A stretch of 49,891 bases of DNA from Candidatus Hodarchaeota archaeon. Lineage in GTDB: Archaea > Asgardarchaeota > Heimdallarchaeia > Hodarchaeales > Hodarchaeaceae. The position numbers and the translations under genes were made by a program. Positions 17,849 to 26,797 of this stretch are shown here, in pieces. Numbering within the stretch: position 1 is the first letter of the stretch; each line of letters begins with the position of its first letter. The notes below the pieces were generated by a model. It made no database searches. It saw only the letters and a list, made by a program, of their open reading frames with translations, and was not told where the DNA came from. Location: NCBI GenBank assembly GCA_030589605.1, contig JAUUVJ010000001.1:1-49891 (forward strand). Direction: 5' to 3'.

Positions 17849-17920
17849 GCCTCATTCTTTCTCACTGTTTCTTAATGGAAGAAATAATCCTGATTTTACT
17901 TAGGACAATCTTTATTGGAT

Positions 17921-18405
17921 TCAAAATATTTCATATATCAGAATATGATATAGTCTTTTTTTCCTTGAATAATTAGCCTTCTTCCTAATAGATACCTGTT
18001 TATCGGTTTCTAGCTTTCGTTGAAGTAACTCTGGATCATACAAGATGTTTTTCTTAAATTTACATGTCAGCAGAACTTTTTTATGTATAAAATCAGGATT
18101 TTTTATTTTCTTGAAAAAGAGATAATGAATTCCTACTATTCGTCTAATTTTACGTTGAATATGATATGATACCTTCCAAAGGAATTTATCTTGGAATCGC
18201 GGAATTATAATAGGTACATTTATCCCTAATTCACGAGCAGCAAAAACTCTATAATCCCCATCCACAACTTTCATTGCCTTATTCACAATGACTACATATT
18301 TAAAGCCATACAGCGCGATAGAGGGTAAGCACTCTAAATAGTGTACAAGATCAAGTGCTGTTGGGTCGTCATATTGTTTAGGATCATCAATTTAAGAACA
18401 GGCAT
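17921..18405 (-). pseudogene. ParB-like domain protein gene with a frameshift near its start
   Basis: The main frame (18391 down to the TGA at 17921) reads IDDPKQYDDPTALDLVHYLE, then KVVDGDYRVFAARELG and NVPIIIPRF. The VVDGDYR.FAARELG segment is the central motif of ParB/sulfiredoxin-type domains. The frame has no ATG and is closed by TAA at 18392-18394. A one-base shift restores an ATG at 18405 with a fitting start, MPVLKL, as in ParB-like proteins whose first strand leads to such a loop. About 160 residues would result. A GTG at 18286 could make a 121-residue product missing the first strands. The basic C-terminal half is not recognised. It is convergent with the dehydrogenase. Confidence 0.55.
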
Positions 18406-18478
18406 AATAAAAACATATGACTGGTTTAAAGACAAAAAAATCTAAACGATGTATGTTTTCTTGGGATCGGAAAATTAT

Positions 18479-19057
18479 ATGACGACTGATTATTTTGATG
18501 TTATTGCCGAAGATTACGATTACTGGAAAAATCGTAACAGAAGATATTATACTATCTTGAAAAGAATATTATCACAAAAAATTTCTTCAAAATGGAGCGT
18601 TTTAGATTTTGGATGTGGAACAGGCGATCTGCTTGCGCATTTGTCTCCTAAAGATGGCATAGGTTATGATCCTTCCTCGGAAATGGTTGAACTATGTCGT
18701 CATAAATACCCCTCCCTCCAATGGAGTAACAATATACCGCATAAGAAATTTGATGCGGTTTATTCAGTCGATGTGCTAGAACATGTGAGAAATTTGGATA
18801 TATATATCCAAGAGATGAAAAGTTGCCTAAAACCTAATGGAACGCTGATTCTAATTTTTGCTAATCCTTATTGGGAACCTTTACTAATTCTTCTTGAGAA
18901 ACTCAAACTGAAAATGCCCGAAGGACCTCACATCCGATTATCTAATAAAACAGTTAAGCAACATCTTGAAAGAAATGGGATGCAAGTATCACACATAGAT
19001 TATGAAATGCCTGCTATTAAAAAACTCGGGTTAATTGAAATCTGGACAATTTATTGA
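18479..19057 (+). CDS. Class I SAM-dependent methyltransferase
   Basis: A 192-residue methyltransferase of the Methyltransf_11 type. Motif I is VLDFGCGTGDLLA, the acidic loop GYDPSS follows at the end of strand 2, FDAVYSVDVLEHV forms the motif-IV region, and LKPNGTLILIFANPYWEP the later strand. No membrane helix. Start ATG 18479 is preferred over 18449, because the sequence after it (TDYFDVIAEDYDYWK) is the usual N-terminal cap of this group. Similar proteins often methylate sugars or polyprenyl-linked intermediates in glycan loci; the acceptor here is unknown. It is 115 bp ahead of a GT2 glycosyltransferase. Confidence 0.78.
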   Translation: MTTDYFDVIAEDYDYWKNRNRRYYTILKRILSQKISSKWSVLDFGCGTGDLLAHLSPKDGIGYDPSSEMVELCRHKYPSLQWSNNIPHKKFDAVYSVDVLEHVRNLDIYIQEMKSCLKPNGTLILIFANPYWEPLLILLEKLKLKMPEGPHIRLSNKTVKQHLERNGMQVSHIDYEMPAIKKLGLIEIWTIY

Positions 19058-19156
19058 ATAATTGATTTTATTAATTCTGATTTCTCAATAGATTTATTAA
19101 AAAAATTCTCAAAAAGCAAAAGTTGGTTGATTTAACAAGACATTTTATGATTCTTA

Positions 19157-19164
19157 TAAGGAGA
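19157..19164 (+). promoter_or_regulatory. Ribosome binding site deciding a TTG start
   Basis: TAAGGAGA, one of the best Shine-Dalgarno matches in the window, lies seven bases before the TTG at 19172. It supports TTG as the true start of the GT2 glycosyltransferase, since no ATG follows before the fold. Confidence 0.6.
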
Positions 19165-19171
19165 TTATTTA

Positions 19172-19891
19172 TTGGAGACAAAATCACATTCAGGACAGTT
19201 CAAAAGGAAAACACCGCAAAGTATTTCCATAATCATCCCAACTTTAAATGAAGAGGGTACAATTTTTCAGATAATTACTGCATGTAGAACTTTAGCACTA
19301 AGAAAAGTGAAAGAAGTAGAAGTTCTTGTTATTGATGGAAATTCAACTGATAACACAATTTTGGAAGCAAAAAGAGCGAAGGCAAGAGTATTCAGGCAGA
19401 GAGGAAAAGGACTGGGGAATGCTGTAAGAGCTGGAGTCCAACTTGTACAGAAGGATGCCATCCTTTTTTTCGGAGCAGATGGCAATCAACACCCAAAGGA
19501 AGTTGAATTATTAATTGATGGCCTTACTAACGAAGTAGATCTCGTTGTAGGATCGCGTTATAAGGGAACGTATCAAACTCCTGCCCCTTGGAGAAAGTTA
19601 GGCAATACAATGTTTAATCTCATTGCGAGGTTATTATTTGGATTACCGACAAGTGATGGACTCAATGGTGTAAAGTTTATTAGGACAAATTTAGCTCAAT
19701 CTCTTAATTTACAACATGATGGTATATCTATAGATATAGAAATATGCATAAAAGTCCATCGATCAGGAGGAAAAATAATAGAGGTACCGAGCTTTTTTTA
19801 TACTCGAAATTATGGTGTTTCAAAAGTTTCACCATTAAAAACTGGGATTATAATACTTGCATTAATGACAAAGCTGTTCTTGGTGGGATAA
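19172..19891 (+). CDS. GT2-family glycosyltransferase, polyprenyl-phosphate sugar synthase type
   Basis: A 239-residue GT-A enzyme. SIIIPTLNEEGTI begins the fold, VIDGNSTDNT follows, FFGADGNQHP holds the DxD-like metal site, and VVGSRYKG the ASRF-like motif. These match DPM1/ArnC-type enzymes that attach a sugar to a lipid phosphate. No C-terminal membrane helices. It has the same design as the gene at 4457, but the sequence match is only moderate. The start is TTG behind a strong ribosome site. Donor sugar unknown. Confidence 0.82.
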   Translation: METKSHSGQFKRKTPQSISIIIPTLNEEGTIFQIITACRTLALRKVKEVEVLVIDGNSTDNTILEAKRAKARVFRQRGKGLGNAVRAGVQLVQKDAILFFGADGNQHPKEVELLIDGLTNEVDLVVGSRYKGTYQTPAPWRKLGNTMFNLIARLLFGLPTSDGLNGVKFIRTNLAQSLNLQHDGISIDIEICIKVHRSGGKIIEVPSFFYTRNYGVSKVSPLKTGIIILALMTKLFLVG

Positions 19892-19933
19892 TCCTAAAAT
19901 TTCTGAATATTTTTACATTCTACCGTGTTCATA

Positions 19934-20866
19934 ATGAGTAGTACCTATAATATCTCCAGATTAACTCTTGGTACAGCCCAGCTCGGATTCAATTACGGAA
20001 TTGCAAATAAAGAGGGCACTCTTGATGATATTCGTGCCAATGAAATTCTCAGGACATCCTTCGAGAATAGTATTACTTGTTTTGATACAGCACCCCAGTA
20101 TGGTGAAAGTGAACGAATAATAGGAGATTTTTTTTCTCCAATTGATAAATCTAAAATAACTGTAGTTACAAAACTTCCAGGAGTTGTTACCCCTGCTAAG
20201 CTCACTTATAATGCTTTATATAAGCAGATAAAAAATCAAGTCTTATCCTCTTTAAAACGCTTAAGAATAGACAAAATTCAAATCTACTTATTACACCAAC
20301 CTTCAGATATGACAGCTTTAAATGGTCAAGTGATTGATGTTTTATTAGAGTTGAGGGATGAGGGGTTTGTGGAATCAATAGGAATTTCCGTTTATACCCC
20401 AGAAGAAGTACAAACTGCACTTGATATAGAGGAATTGAACGCCATCCAACTACCATTCAATATTTTCGATTTACGGTTATTAGAGTCAGATCTCCTTAAT
20501 GAGCTTAAAAAAACTAGTTTTACGATTTTTGCGAGAAGTATTTTTCTTCAAGGAATGTTTTTCTTGGATTTCAACAATCTACCAAATGGATTAGAAATTG
20601 CAGAAAAACCTTTGAAGTTGCTTCACGATATCTCTTTAAGTGAACGCTTTTCCATTAAGGAATTGGCTCTTCTATTTGTGAGAGATCAACCAGGAATAAC
20701 TAGTCAGGTAGTAGGTGCTGAAACACCTACTCAGGTATTAGAAAATCTAAAAATAATTACAGAAAACGATTCTTTATCATCGAATTTGAGAAATGAAATT
20801 ATGAATTCCTTTTCAGAAATGCCAGAGAGTTTAATAGATCCAAGATTATGGAAAATTACTAAATAA
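19934..20866 (+). CDS. Aldo/keto reductase of a nonulosonic acid locus
   Basis: A 310-residue TIM-barrel NAD(P)H-dependent oxidoreductase. The catalytic tetrad is visible: Asp and Tyr in CFDTAPQYGESE, Lys in VVTKLPG, His in YLLHQPSD. GTAQLGFNYGIAN is the typical first strand of the group found beside nonulosonic acid genes. The ATG at 19934 is preferred over the GTG at 19925. The gene is tail-to-tail with a class III aminotransferase only 19 bases away. I recall aldo/keto reductases and such aminotransferases recurring together near pseudaminic or legionaminic acid genes. Substrate unknown; side-chain modification of the nine-carbon sugar is an inference. Confidence 0.78.
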   Translation: MSSTYNISRLTLGTAQLGFNYGIANKEGTLDDIRANEILRTSFENSITCFDTAPQYGESERIIGDFFSPIDKSKITVVTKLPGVVTPAKLTYNALYKQIKNQVLSSLKRLRIDKIQIYLLHQPSDMTALNGQVIDVLLELRDEGFVESIGISVYTPEEVQTALDIEELNAIQLPFNIFDLRLLESDLLNELKKTSFTIFARSIFLQGMFFLDFNNLPNGLEIAEKPLKLLHDISLSERFSIKELALLFVRDQPGITSQVVGAETPTQVLENLKIITENDSLSSNLRNEIMNSFSEMPESLIDPRLWKITK

Positions 20867-20885
20867 TTGAATGTCGAAATATGAC

Positions 20886-22199
20886 TCATGTAAGCCTTTT
20901 AAATCCGCTATGGGCTACTGGGCCTTCTAGGAGTTTATGAACATTATTTTTCTCAATATTTTCTGAAAGTCCTCCAAATACCTGATCAACCACCTCAAAA
21001 TATTTTTCGACAACTTCTTGAGTATGTTTCCATGAAACGTAGACACCACTATAAGCCAAATAATCGTGTTTCAGCATTTCTTGTGTAAATAATGTTCGTA
21101 CGGCTAAGCTTTCTTCACCATAGTCGAAATCTATGTGTGGAAGAGGTGGAATCCCAGAGATATGACATTTCAAATTGTTTTCGTTTGCCAGCTTGGCCCA
21201 TTCATCTTTTATTAGTTGACCAATTCGAATTAAGTGTGATGGAACATCCTCATCCTGCATTTTGTTAATTGTTGCTAGTGAGGCTGCTGGACCAATTCGC
21301 TCTGTCCAATATGTACTACTGATGAAGCTTTCTTGTGCGTGATCCATAATCTCACCTTTACATACGAATGCAGCCATAGGATATCCATTACTCATAGCTT
21401 TGGCATACACAGCAATATCGGGTTCGATACCTAATGTTTGGTGTGCACCACCAACATTTAATCGCCAGCCCACCGAAACTTCATCAATAATTAGTACAAT
21501 ATCATTTTCATTGGCAATCTGTTGAACTTTTTCAAGGAAATTATCTTTGGGAACATGGCTTCGAATTGGTTCCATGATTATGGTACCAACATCGTTTTTC
21601 TCGATGATAGTCTCAAGTTCTGGTATTTTATTGTAAGTAAAAGGTAAAGCTGTTCCTTTTAGAGCGAGAGGTACACCACTTGGATGGAGTCCAGGGATTA
21701 GGTGACCGTCTAGACTTCTTTCATTAGCTAAATTTGCAGCCAAATACCAATCGGACCAACCGTGATAACCACAGAATGCCACTGTATCTATTTTACTGTA
21801 TGCACGGGCAATTCTTATTGCTATTGCTAGCGCTTCTCCACCTGAGCGCGCATATCGCACCATTTCAGCCCAAGAATCTAATTTTAGTAGTAATTCGGCC
21901 AATTCGACTTCTTCAGGACAATTGAGAGTTGAAATTGTCCCTAAATCGACAACGTTCTTTACTGCTTGGTTTACATCCTCATCTGCATATCCTAAATTAC
22001 AGGTTCCGATCCCCATAGTACTCAAATCAATGAAATGATTATTATCTAAATCCCAAACATCAATACCCTTAGCTCTTTTAAAATATGAAGGCCATTGGTC
22101 AGGTAAGAACATTTCAGACCTTTTGGATAATAGTTGAGATCCTCCTGGTATTATCTTTTTTGCTTTGTTCCACAGATTTGGGCCTGTTTGGTTTTTCAT
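20886..22199 (-). CDS. Class III PLP-dependent aminotransferase (GSA-aminomutase-like)
   Basis: 437 residues of the fold-type I family that includes glutamate-1-semialdehyde aminomutase. Seen are IIPGGSQLLSKR near the start, ARSGGEALAIAIRIARA, CGYHGWSDWY, the pyridine-binding Asp in IIDEVSVGWR, and the Schiff-base Lys in DIAVYAKAMSNGYPM. The window holds no haem genes, and the gene lies among nonulosonic acid enzymes. It is therefore more likely to transaminate a sugar or a 2-oxo/aldehyde intermediate than to make aminolevulinate. It is divergent in fate from PseC, which belongs to the DegT family. The next minus-strand gene upstream is the 4,6-dehydratase at 22268. Confidence 0.8.
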   Translation of the reverse strand: MKNQTGPNLWNKAKKIIPGGSQLLSKRSEMFLPDQWPSYFKRAKGIDVWDLDNNHFIDLSTMGIGTCNLGYADEDVNQAVKNVVDLGTISTLNCPEEVELAELLLKLDSWAEMVRYARSGGEALAIAIRIARAYSKIDTVAFCGYHGWSDWYLAANLANERSLDGHLIPGLHPSGVPLALKGTALPFTYNKIPELETIIEKNDVGTIIMEPIRSHVPKDNFLEKVQQIANENDIVLIIDEVSVGWRLNVGGAHQTLGIEPDIAVYAKAMSNGYPMAAFVCKGEIMDHAQESFISSTYWTERIGPAASLATINKMQDEDVPSHLIRIGQLIKDEWAKLANENNLKCHISGIPPLPHIDFDYGEESLAVRTLFTQEMLKHDYLAYSGVYVSWKHTQEVVEKYFEVVDQVFGGLSENIEKNNVHKLLEGPVAHSGFKRLT

Positions 22200-22267
22200 A
22201 AATATTCCTTCTTCAAATTTGCGTAAAGGGGATTCTAGAAAGGATCTTTAAATATTTTCCAGTATAA

Positions 22268-23329
22268 CTATGAGTTTGAGAACACATCATTCTTCTTCAG
22301 CAATAGTGCAAGCTCATTTTTCGATAAAGGAGTTGTAAACCGAGAATTGTAGCTTTTGGTTTGAATTTTCCCAATATTTTTTATAATTTCATTATTGTAA
22401 CTCAATAGTAGCTCTTCTATATGTGGCAGTACGACATACATATCGGCCAGCTCTATTGTTCGAGAGAGTTCTTCCTCTGTTATCAACTCTTCGAAAGATT
22501 TCTCTCCTGGAAAAAGCCCTACCGTTTCAATCTTTGGAGATATCCCAAATTTCATCCAAGCGTATTCACTAAAAAGATCTACTAGATCTCTTAACACTAT
22601 GCTAGGCATCTTAAAGACAAAAATCTCTCCTCCTATTGAAAGAGTTATTGCTTTTATAGTTAGATTTATTATATCCTGTAATGGCATCATAAAACGTGTG
22701 ACATCAGGGTCAGTCAAAATAAGGTCTAATCCCTTTTCTACCCTTTTAGTGAATCGTGGAATGATAGAACCTCTTGAATCTTGGACATTTCCAAATCTAA
22801 CACAAGAAAACCTAGTTCTTTTTATTCCTCTAACATAATTAGCAGCAACTATTAGCTTTTCCCCGAGTAGTTTCGATGCTCCCATAGTGCTGGTTGGATT
22901 TACTGCTTTATCACTACTAGTATATATCACTCTTTTGACGTTATTGTGCAGCGCAGCTTCAATAACATTTTCTGTTCCTGTAATATTAGTTCGAATGAGT
23001 TCTCGAGGATTGTACTCTCCTATAGCGACATCATTGAGAGCAGCACAATGAAATACAAAATCTGCTCCTTCAAAGGCCCGAATTAACCTGTTTTTTTCTC
23101 TGATATTTCCAAGCAAAAATCTTAGTGCTTCAGCATTTGGATCTCCATCCATTTCATCCTTGAATTCAGTTAGAGCAGTGTCATCTACATCAAGAAGACG
23201 TAAAACGTTAGGTTGGTACTCCAATAATGCTTTTGTTAATTTTTTTCCAATAGTTCCACAAGCACCAGTAATTACTATCGTCTTTGATTCAAAAAATTTT
23301 CGAATGTTGTCTTCAGCAAATTCATACAT
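22268..23329 (-). CDS. UDP-GlcNAc 4,6-dehydratase-like protein, copy 1 (PseB/CapD family)
   Basis: A 353-residue extended SDR. ITGACGTIGKKL is the cofactor loop. SSDKAVNPTSTMGASK places the Asp-Lys pair and has Met where short PseB enzymes have the catalytic Tyr, as in the WbpM/CapD/CapE branch. Conserved family segments differ here from copy 2 at 36104: CAALNDVAIGEYNP has ND where copy 2 and the family have KH, and RFGNVQDSRGS has QD where copy 2 has MG. It probably starts the pathway from UDP-GlcNAc to the 4-keto-6-deoxy sugar, or its substituted motifs may mark an altered or lost activity. It heads toward the class III aminotransferase on the same strand. Confidence 0.8.
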   Translation of the reverse strand: MYEFAEDNIRKFFESKTIVITGACGTIGKKLTKALLEYQPNVLRLLDVDDTALTEFKDEMDGDPNAEALRFLLGNIREKNRLIRAFEGADFVFHCAALNDVAIGEYNPRELIRTNITGTENVIEAALHNNVKRVIYTSSDKAVNPTSTMGASKLLGEKLIVAANYVRGIKRTRFSCVRFGNVQDSRGSIIPRFTKRVEKGLDLILTDPDVTRFMMPLQDIINLTIKAITLSIGGEIFVFKMPSIVLRDLVDLFSEYAWMKFGISPKIETVGLFPGEKSFEELITEEELSRTIELADMYVVLPHIEELLLSYNNEIIKNIGKIQTKSYNSRFTTPLSKNELALLLKKNDVFSNS

Positions 23330-23453
23330 AATATTACCAACCTTTAGTTGATATAAGAGTGTTAAAGTGGTTTAGAACTATCTTAAAGGATTAATAATAA
23401 CTTAACACAACAAGAGTAAGGGTATAAAACGAGTTAGGATGTCAGATTTATCT

Positions 23454-24593
23454 TTATTTAAGAACAGCGAATATTTTTTCTATTACTAATTCGATCTCAT
23501 CATCAGTCATTAGTGGATATAATGGAATGGTTATTTCATGATTGTAGAAATCTTCAGCAAAAGGAAAATCACCTTGTTTTAAGCCAAATTTGTTCTTATA
23601 GAAGGGATGCAAATGGATAGGAATATAATGAACTTGGCATATAATTCCCTCTTGTTTCAATTTATTGAAAACCATTTTCCGATCGTGTTTATAGATTAAG
23701 AGAGGGTAGATGTGGTAAGCATGAAGAGAATTTGGGTAAGGAGGATGAGGGGGGATTTTTAAATTGGGTATGTCTCGAAAAGCTTGATCATATTTTTTCG
23801 CAATCTCTCCTCGACGTGTAATAAATGTATCTAGTTTTTTTAATTGAGAAAGGCCCAATGCGCTCTGAATATCAGTAATCCTATAGTTATAACCCAAGTA
23901 CTGCATTTCGTAATACCAAGATCCTTCATTCTCAATTGTAAGTCTTTTTGGATCCTTGGTGATTCCATGGCTTCTGAAAATTTTCAGTTTTTCATAATAA
24001 TCGAGATTATTAGTTACTATGATTCCACCCTCACCAGTTGTTATATGTTTTACAGGATGAAAACTAAACATGGTCATATCAGCTTCGAGACCGACCATCT
24101 TACCATATCGTTTCGCGCCTATTGCATGAGCTGCATCTTCAATTATTATCAAGTTATTATCATCAGCAATCTCACGAAGTTGTTTTAAATCAACTGGATA
24201 GCCCGCATAATCAACAGGAACAATAGTCTTAGTTTCTTCTGTGATTGCGGATTCAATGACCCCCAAATCAATGCAATAAGTATCTATATCAATATCAACA
24301 AATATTGGTTTTCCTCCAAGGTAAATTAGCGAATTAGAGGTGGCTACAAAAGATATAGGTGATGTAATTAAAGCATCATGCTTTGATAGACCAGCAGCAA
24401 ACATGGCACCATGAAGAGCGGCTGTTCCACTATTGAAAGCTACAGCATATCGAATACCCACATAATTAGCAATTGCGTTTTCGAATTTATCAATAGCAGG
24501 CCCTTGGGTGATCCAATCCCCTCTTAAAACCTTAATTACAGCGTTAATGTCTTCCTCATCAATCCAATGTTTACCATATGGTATCTTCTTCAA
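23454..24593 (-). CDS. pseC: PseC-like sugar-nucleotide 4-aminotransferase
   Basis: 379 residues of the DegT/DnrJ/EryC1/StrS family. The start IPYGKHWIDEEDINAV, with GDWITQGP after it, is characteristic of PseC, which transaminates UDP-4-keto-6-deoxy-L-AltNAc using glutamate. NSGTAALHGA binds the PLP phosphate, EDAAHAIGA has the Asp, and Lys182 in SFHPVKHITTGEGG is the Schiff-base residue. The start codon is TTG at 24593. It lies 13 bases downstream of the epimerase gene 24607-25563 on the same strand. Acting after the 4,6-dehydratase, it gives the 4-amino sugar acetylated by the PseH-like protein at 28736. LegC is a less likely alternative. Confidence 0.85.
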   Translation of the reverse strand: MKKIPYGKHWIDEEDINAVIKVLRGDWITQGPAIDKFENAIANYVGIRYAVAFNSGTAALHGAMFAAGLSKHDALITSPISFVATSNSLIYLGGKPIFVDIDIDTYCIDLGVIESAITEETKTIVPVDYAGYPVDLKQLREIADDNNLIIIEDAAHAIGAKRYGKMVGLEADMTMFSFHPVKHITTGEGGIIVTNNLDYYEKLKIFRSHGITKDPKRLTIENEGSWYYEMQYLGYNYRITDIQSALGLSQLKKLDTFITRRGEIAKKYDQAFRDIPNLKIPPHPPYPNSLHAYHIYPLLIYKHDRKMVFNKLKQEGIICQVHYIPIHLHPFYKNKFGLKQGDFPFAEDFYNHEITIPLYPLMTDDEIELVIEKIFAVLK

Positions 24594-24606
24594 TGTACTT
24601 CTACAC

Positions 24607-25563
24607 CTATAAATTTAAATTATTCATGATCCAGATCTTTGTCTTTTCTAGCCCTTCCTCCAAACTGTAATAAGGTTTCCAGTCTAGAAGGGTATTTGCC
24701 TTTGAAGAGTTACATTGAAGCTTCTTGATCTCCGATTGAGGGTGAATATGGGGTACATGTTTAATATATTGAGAATCTTTCACAATCATTTTAGCTAGAT
24801 TGTTAATGGAAATGTCATTACTAGTTCCTGCATTAATTATCTGCCCAAAAGCTTTTTTTGATTCACCCGCTCTAATAATAAAGTTAGCACAATCCTCAAC
24901 GTAGAGAAAATCTCTTGTTTGTGTACCATCTCCATATATAGTTACTGGTTTTTTGCTCAATGATTTTTCGATAAAAATAGCGATTACTCCTCCTTCACCA
25001 GTCGATTTTTGGTAAGGACCATATGTATTAAACGGTCTTAAAACTACAGTTGGTAAATTATAAGCGTGATAATATGAAAGAGTTAAAAACTCACCTGATA
25101 ATTTTGCAGCTGCATAAGGAGATGCTGGTTTAATCGGATGATTCTCTGTAATTCCGTTTTCATCAAAACACCTATCATAAACCATACAGCTAGATACAAA
25201 TACAAATTTGGTGTTGTTTTTCCGACACTCCTCCAAAACGTTGAATGTACCAACTACATCCCTTTGAAACGTCTCGGATGGATTATCAAGTGATTTTTGA
25301 ACATTTATTTCCGCAGCTAAATGATAAACAACATCATACTCATTGAAATTCATATTTTCCAAAAGGGTTTTGTTTCTAATATCCCCTTTTACAAATTTGA
25401 ACAGGGTATTTTCCATAAATTCTTTAATATTTTCCTCTCTTCCATTTGAAAGATCATCTAATGCAATAACATGAAAATTGTCCTCAAGGAGTTTGTTCAC
25501 AAGCCATCGACCAATAAAACCAGCACCACCAGTTACAAGAACTTGCAAATTGACATTCCTCAA
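24607..25563 (-). CDS. NAD-dependent nucleotide-sugar epimerase/dehydratase
   Basis: A 318-residue extended SDR. VTGGAGFIGRWLVNKL binds NAD, HLAAEINVQKSL matches the GalE/RmlB/UXS superfamily, SSCMVYD provides Ser, and YAAAKLSGE the Tyr/Lys pair. LRPFNTYGPYQKSTG and YGDGTQTRDFLYVED are the usual substrate-side motifs of the 4-epimerase branch. It is the first gene of the minus-strand run that continues with pseC. It may epimerise the UDP-HexNAc that feeds the pathway or act on another donor. The precise substrate cannot be read. The start is a TTG at 25563. Confidence 0.8.
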   Translation of the reverse strand: MRNVNLQVLVTGGAGFIGRWLVNKLLEDNFHVIALDDLSNGREENIKEFMENTLFKFVKGDIRNKTLLENMNFNEYDVVYHLAAEINVQKSLDNPSETFQRDVVGTFNVLEECRKNNTKFVFVSSCMVYDRCFDENGITENHPIKPASPYAAAKLSGEFLTLSYYHAYNLPTVVLRPFNTYGPYQKSTGEGGVIAIFIEKSLSKKPVTIYGDGTQTRDFLYVEDCANFIIRAGESKKAFGQIINAGTSNDISINNLAKMIVKDSQYIKHVPHIHPQSEIKKLQCNSSKANTLLDWKPYYSLEEGLEKTKIWIMNNLNL

Positions 25564-25786
25564 ATGAATAACTTTTATTATGAAAAAATTGAAGAAATAT
25601 CTCTTATTTCTTCAAATTGTGAGGTTAAAGAAGAGAAGTAAAAAGATTTCGATAATTTGGAAATAATGGTAGAGGAAAAAATCAGAAATTCACAGATCAA
25701 AATGACAAATGAACAAGAGAAATTTGCATTCCACTTTATCTTAATTTTAATAAATAAGATTTAAATTAAGCAAAGTATTGAAGTTT

Positions 25787-25792
25787 GAGAGG
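25787..25792 (+). promoter_or_regulatory. Ribosome binding site selecting the ATG at 25803
   Basis: GAGAGG lies ten bases before the ATG at 25803. An in-frame TTG at 25785 overlaps this site, so the ATG is the better start for the short-chain reductase. Confidence 0.45.
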
Positions 25793-25802
25793 AATTATTG
25801 AA

Positions 25803-26555
25803 ATGAAACAACAAGAAATGAAAGACAAAGTAGTTCTAGTAACTGGAAGTTCTAGAGGTGTTGGTGCAGCGTTAGCATTGGCCTTTGCCGATAAAGGAGC
25901 GAATGTCGTTGTCAACTACTCCCAAAGCCAACAATTAGCCGAAGAAATTGTAAAAAAGATTAGAAAGAAAAATGTTGAGGCTTTAATGATTAAAGCTGAT
26001 GTTGTTGAATATAGTCAAGTAAGCAAAATGGTTGAGGATGCTATAAGCACTTTTGGCAAAATTGATATTCTAGTGAATAATGCTGGTTATTATGAGGATA
26101 GCACCGTTTGGAAAATGTCTGATGAGACTTGGGATAAAGTAATTAACATCAATCTTAAGGGTACTTTCAATTGTACGAAAGCTGTAACCAATCACATGCG
26201 AAAACAGGAATATGGGAGAATAATTAACATTTCCTCGGTTGTAGGTCAAGTTGGTATTTTTGGTACATCGAATTATTCTGCATCAAAAGCTGGGATATTT
26301 GGTTTAACCAAATCCGTGGCAAAAGAGGTTGTAAGGAAAGGAATAACAGTAAATACTTTAGCATTGGGTTATTTTGATGGCGGTATGCTGAGAAGATTAC
26401 CTGAACAAGCTCAAGATATGATATTAAAACAAATTCCGATGGGTCGATTTGGTAAATTAGAGGAAGTCTGTGATATGGTATTATTCATTGCTTCTGAGAA
26501 AGCTAGTTATTTAACTGGTCAAATAATCCATTTGAATGGCGGATATTACATGTAG
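25803..26555 (+). CDS. Short-chain dehydrogenase/reductase (FabG-like)
   Basis: A 250-residue classical SDR. VTGSSRGVGAALA is the NAD(P) glycine loop, LVNNAGYYED the NNAG motif, and ISSVVGQVG supplies Ser and YSASKAG the Tyr/Lys. The C-terminus (YLTGQIIHLNGGYYM) is FabG-type. There is no other fatty-acid gene here, and it stands between the pseC run and the PseF-like gene, so oxidoreduction of a sugar or sugar-acid intermediate is more likely than acyl chain reduction. Substrate unknown. Confidence 0.8.
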   Translation: MKQQEMKDKVVLVTGSSRGVGAALALAFADKGANVVVNYSQSQQLAEEIVKKIRKKNVEALMIKADVVEYSQVSKMVEDAISTFGKIDILVNNAGYYEDSTVWKMSDETWDKVININLKGTFNCTKAVTNHMRKQEYGRIINISSVVGQVGIFGTSNYSASKAGIFGLTKSVAKEVVRKGITVNTLALGYFDGGMLRRLPEQAQDMILKQIPMGRFGKLEEVCDMVLFIASEKASYLTGQIIHLNGGYYM

Positions 26556-26783
26556 TGCAATATTAAAAAAGTGAGTAAGGATTATAGGGGTGAAAGGAAA
26601 ATAACAAGCTATCAGGACGATAGAATCAACACCCAATTAACAATATTGCATCAAATATCTACTAGTTTAAACAAGAGTTTTTAGATTAGAATCAAGAGAA
26701 AGGTTCGAGAAGTTTGTGTAATCGTTGATAGCATAAAAAAAGAGCGTGTGAGGATTTTTTAAACACTAGGACTTTGGAGTAAT

Positions 26784-26789
26784 AGGAGA
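26784..26789 (+). promoter_or_regulatory. Ribosome binding site of the CMP-sugar synthetase gene
   Basis: AGGAGA lies eight bases before the ATG at 26798. It is a near-perfect match and confirms that start. Confidence 0.5.
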
Positions 26790-26797
26790 ATAATATT

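Noticed and set aside
20886..22199. Glutamate-1-semialdehyde aminomutase of haem synthesis
   Set aside because: No tetrapyrrole genes are present, and the neighbours are nonulosonic acid enzymes.
25803..26555. Fatty-acid 3-oxoacyl reductase FabG
   Set aside because: Only the general SDR family is supported. There are no fatty-acid genes, and archaea do not usually rely on this pathway.
26556..26650. 9-bp inverted repeat TGCAATATT/AATATTGCA 77 bases apart
   Set aside because: The sequence is AT-rich and widely separated, in a short intergenic region; chance is the simpler explanation.
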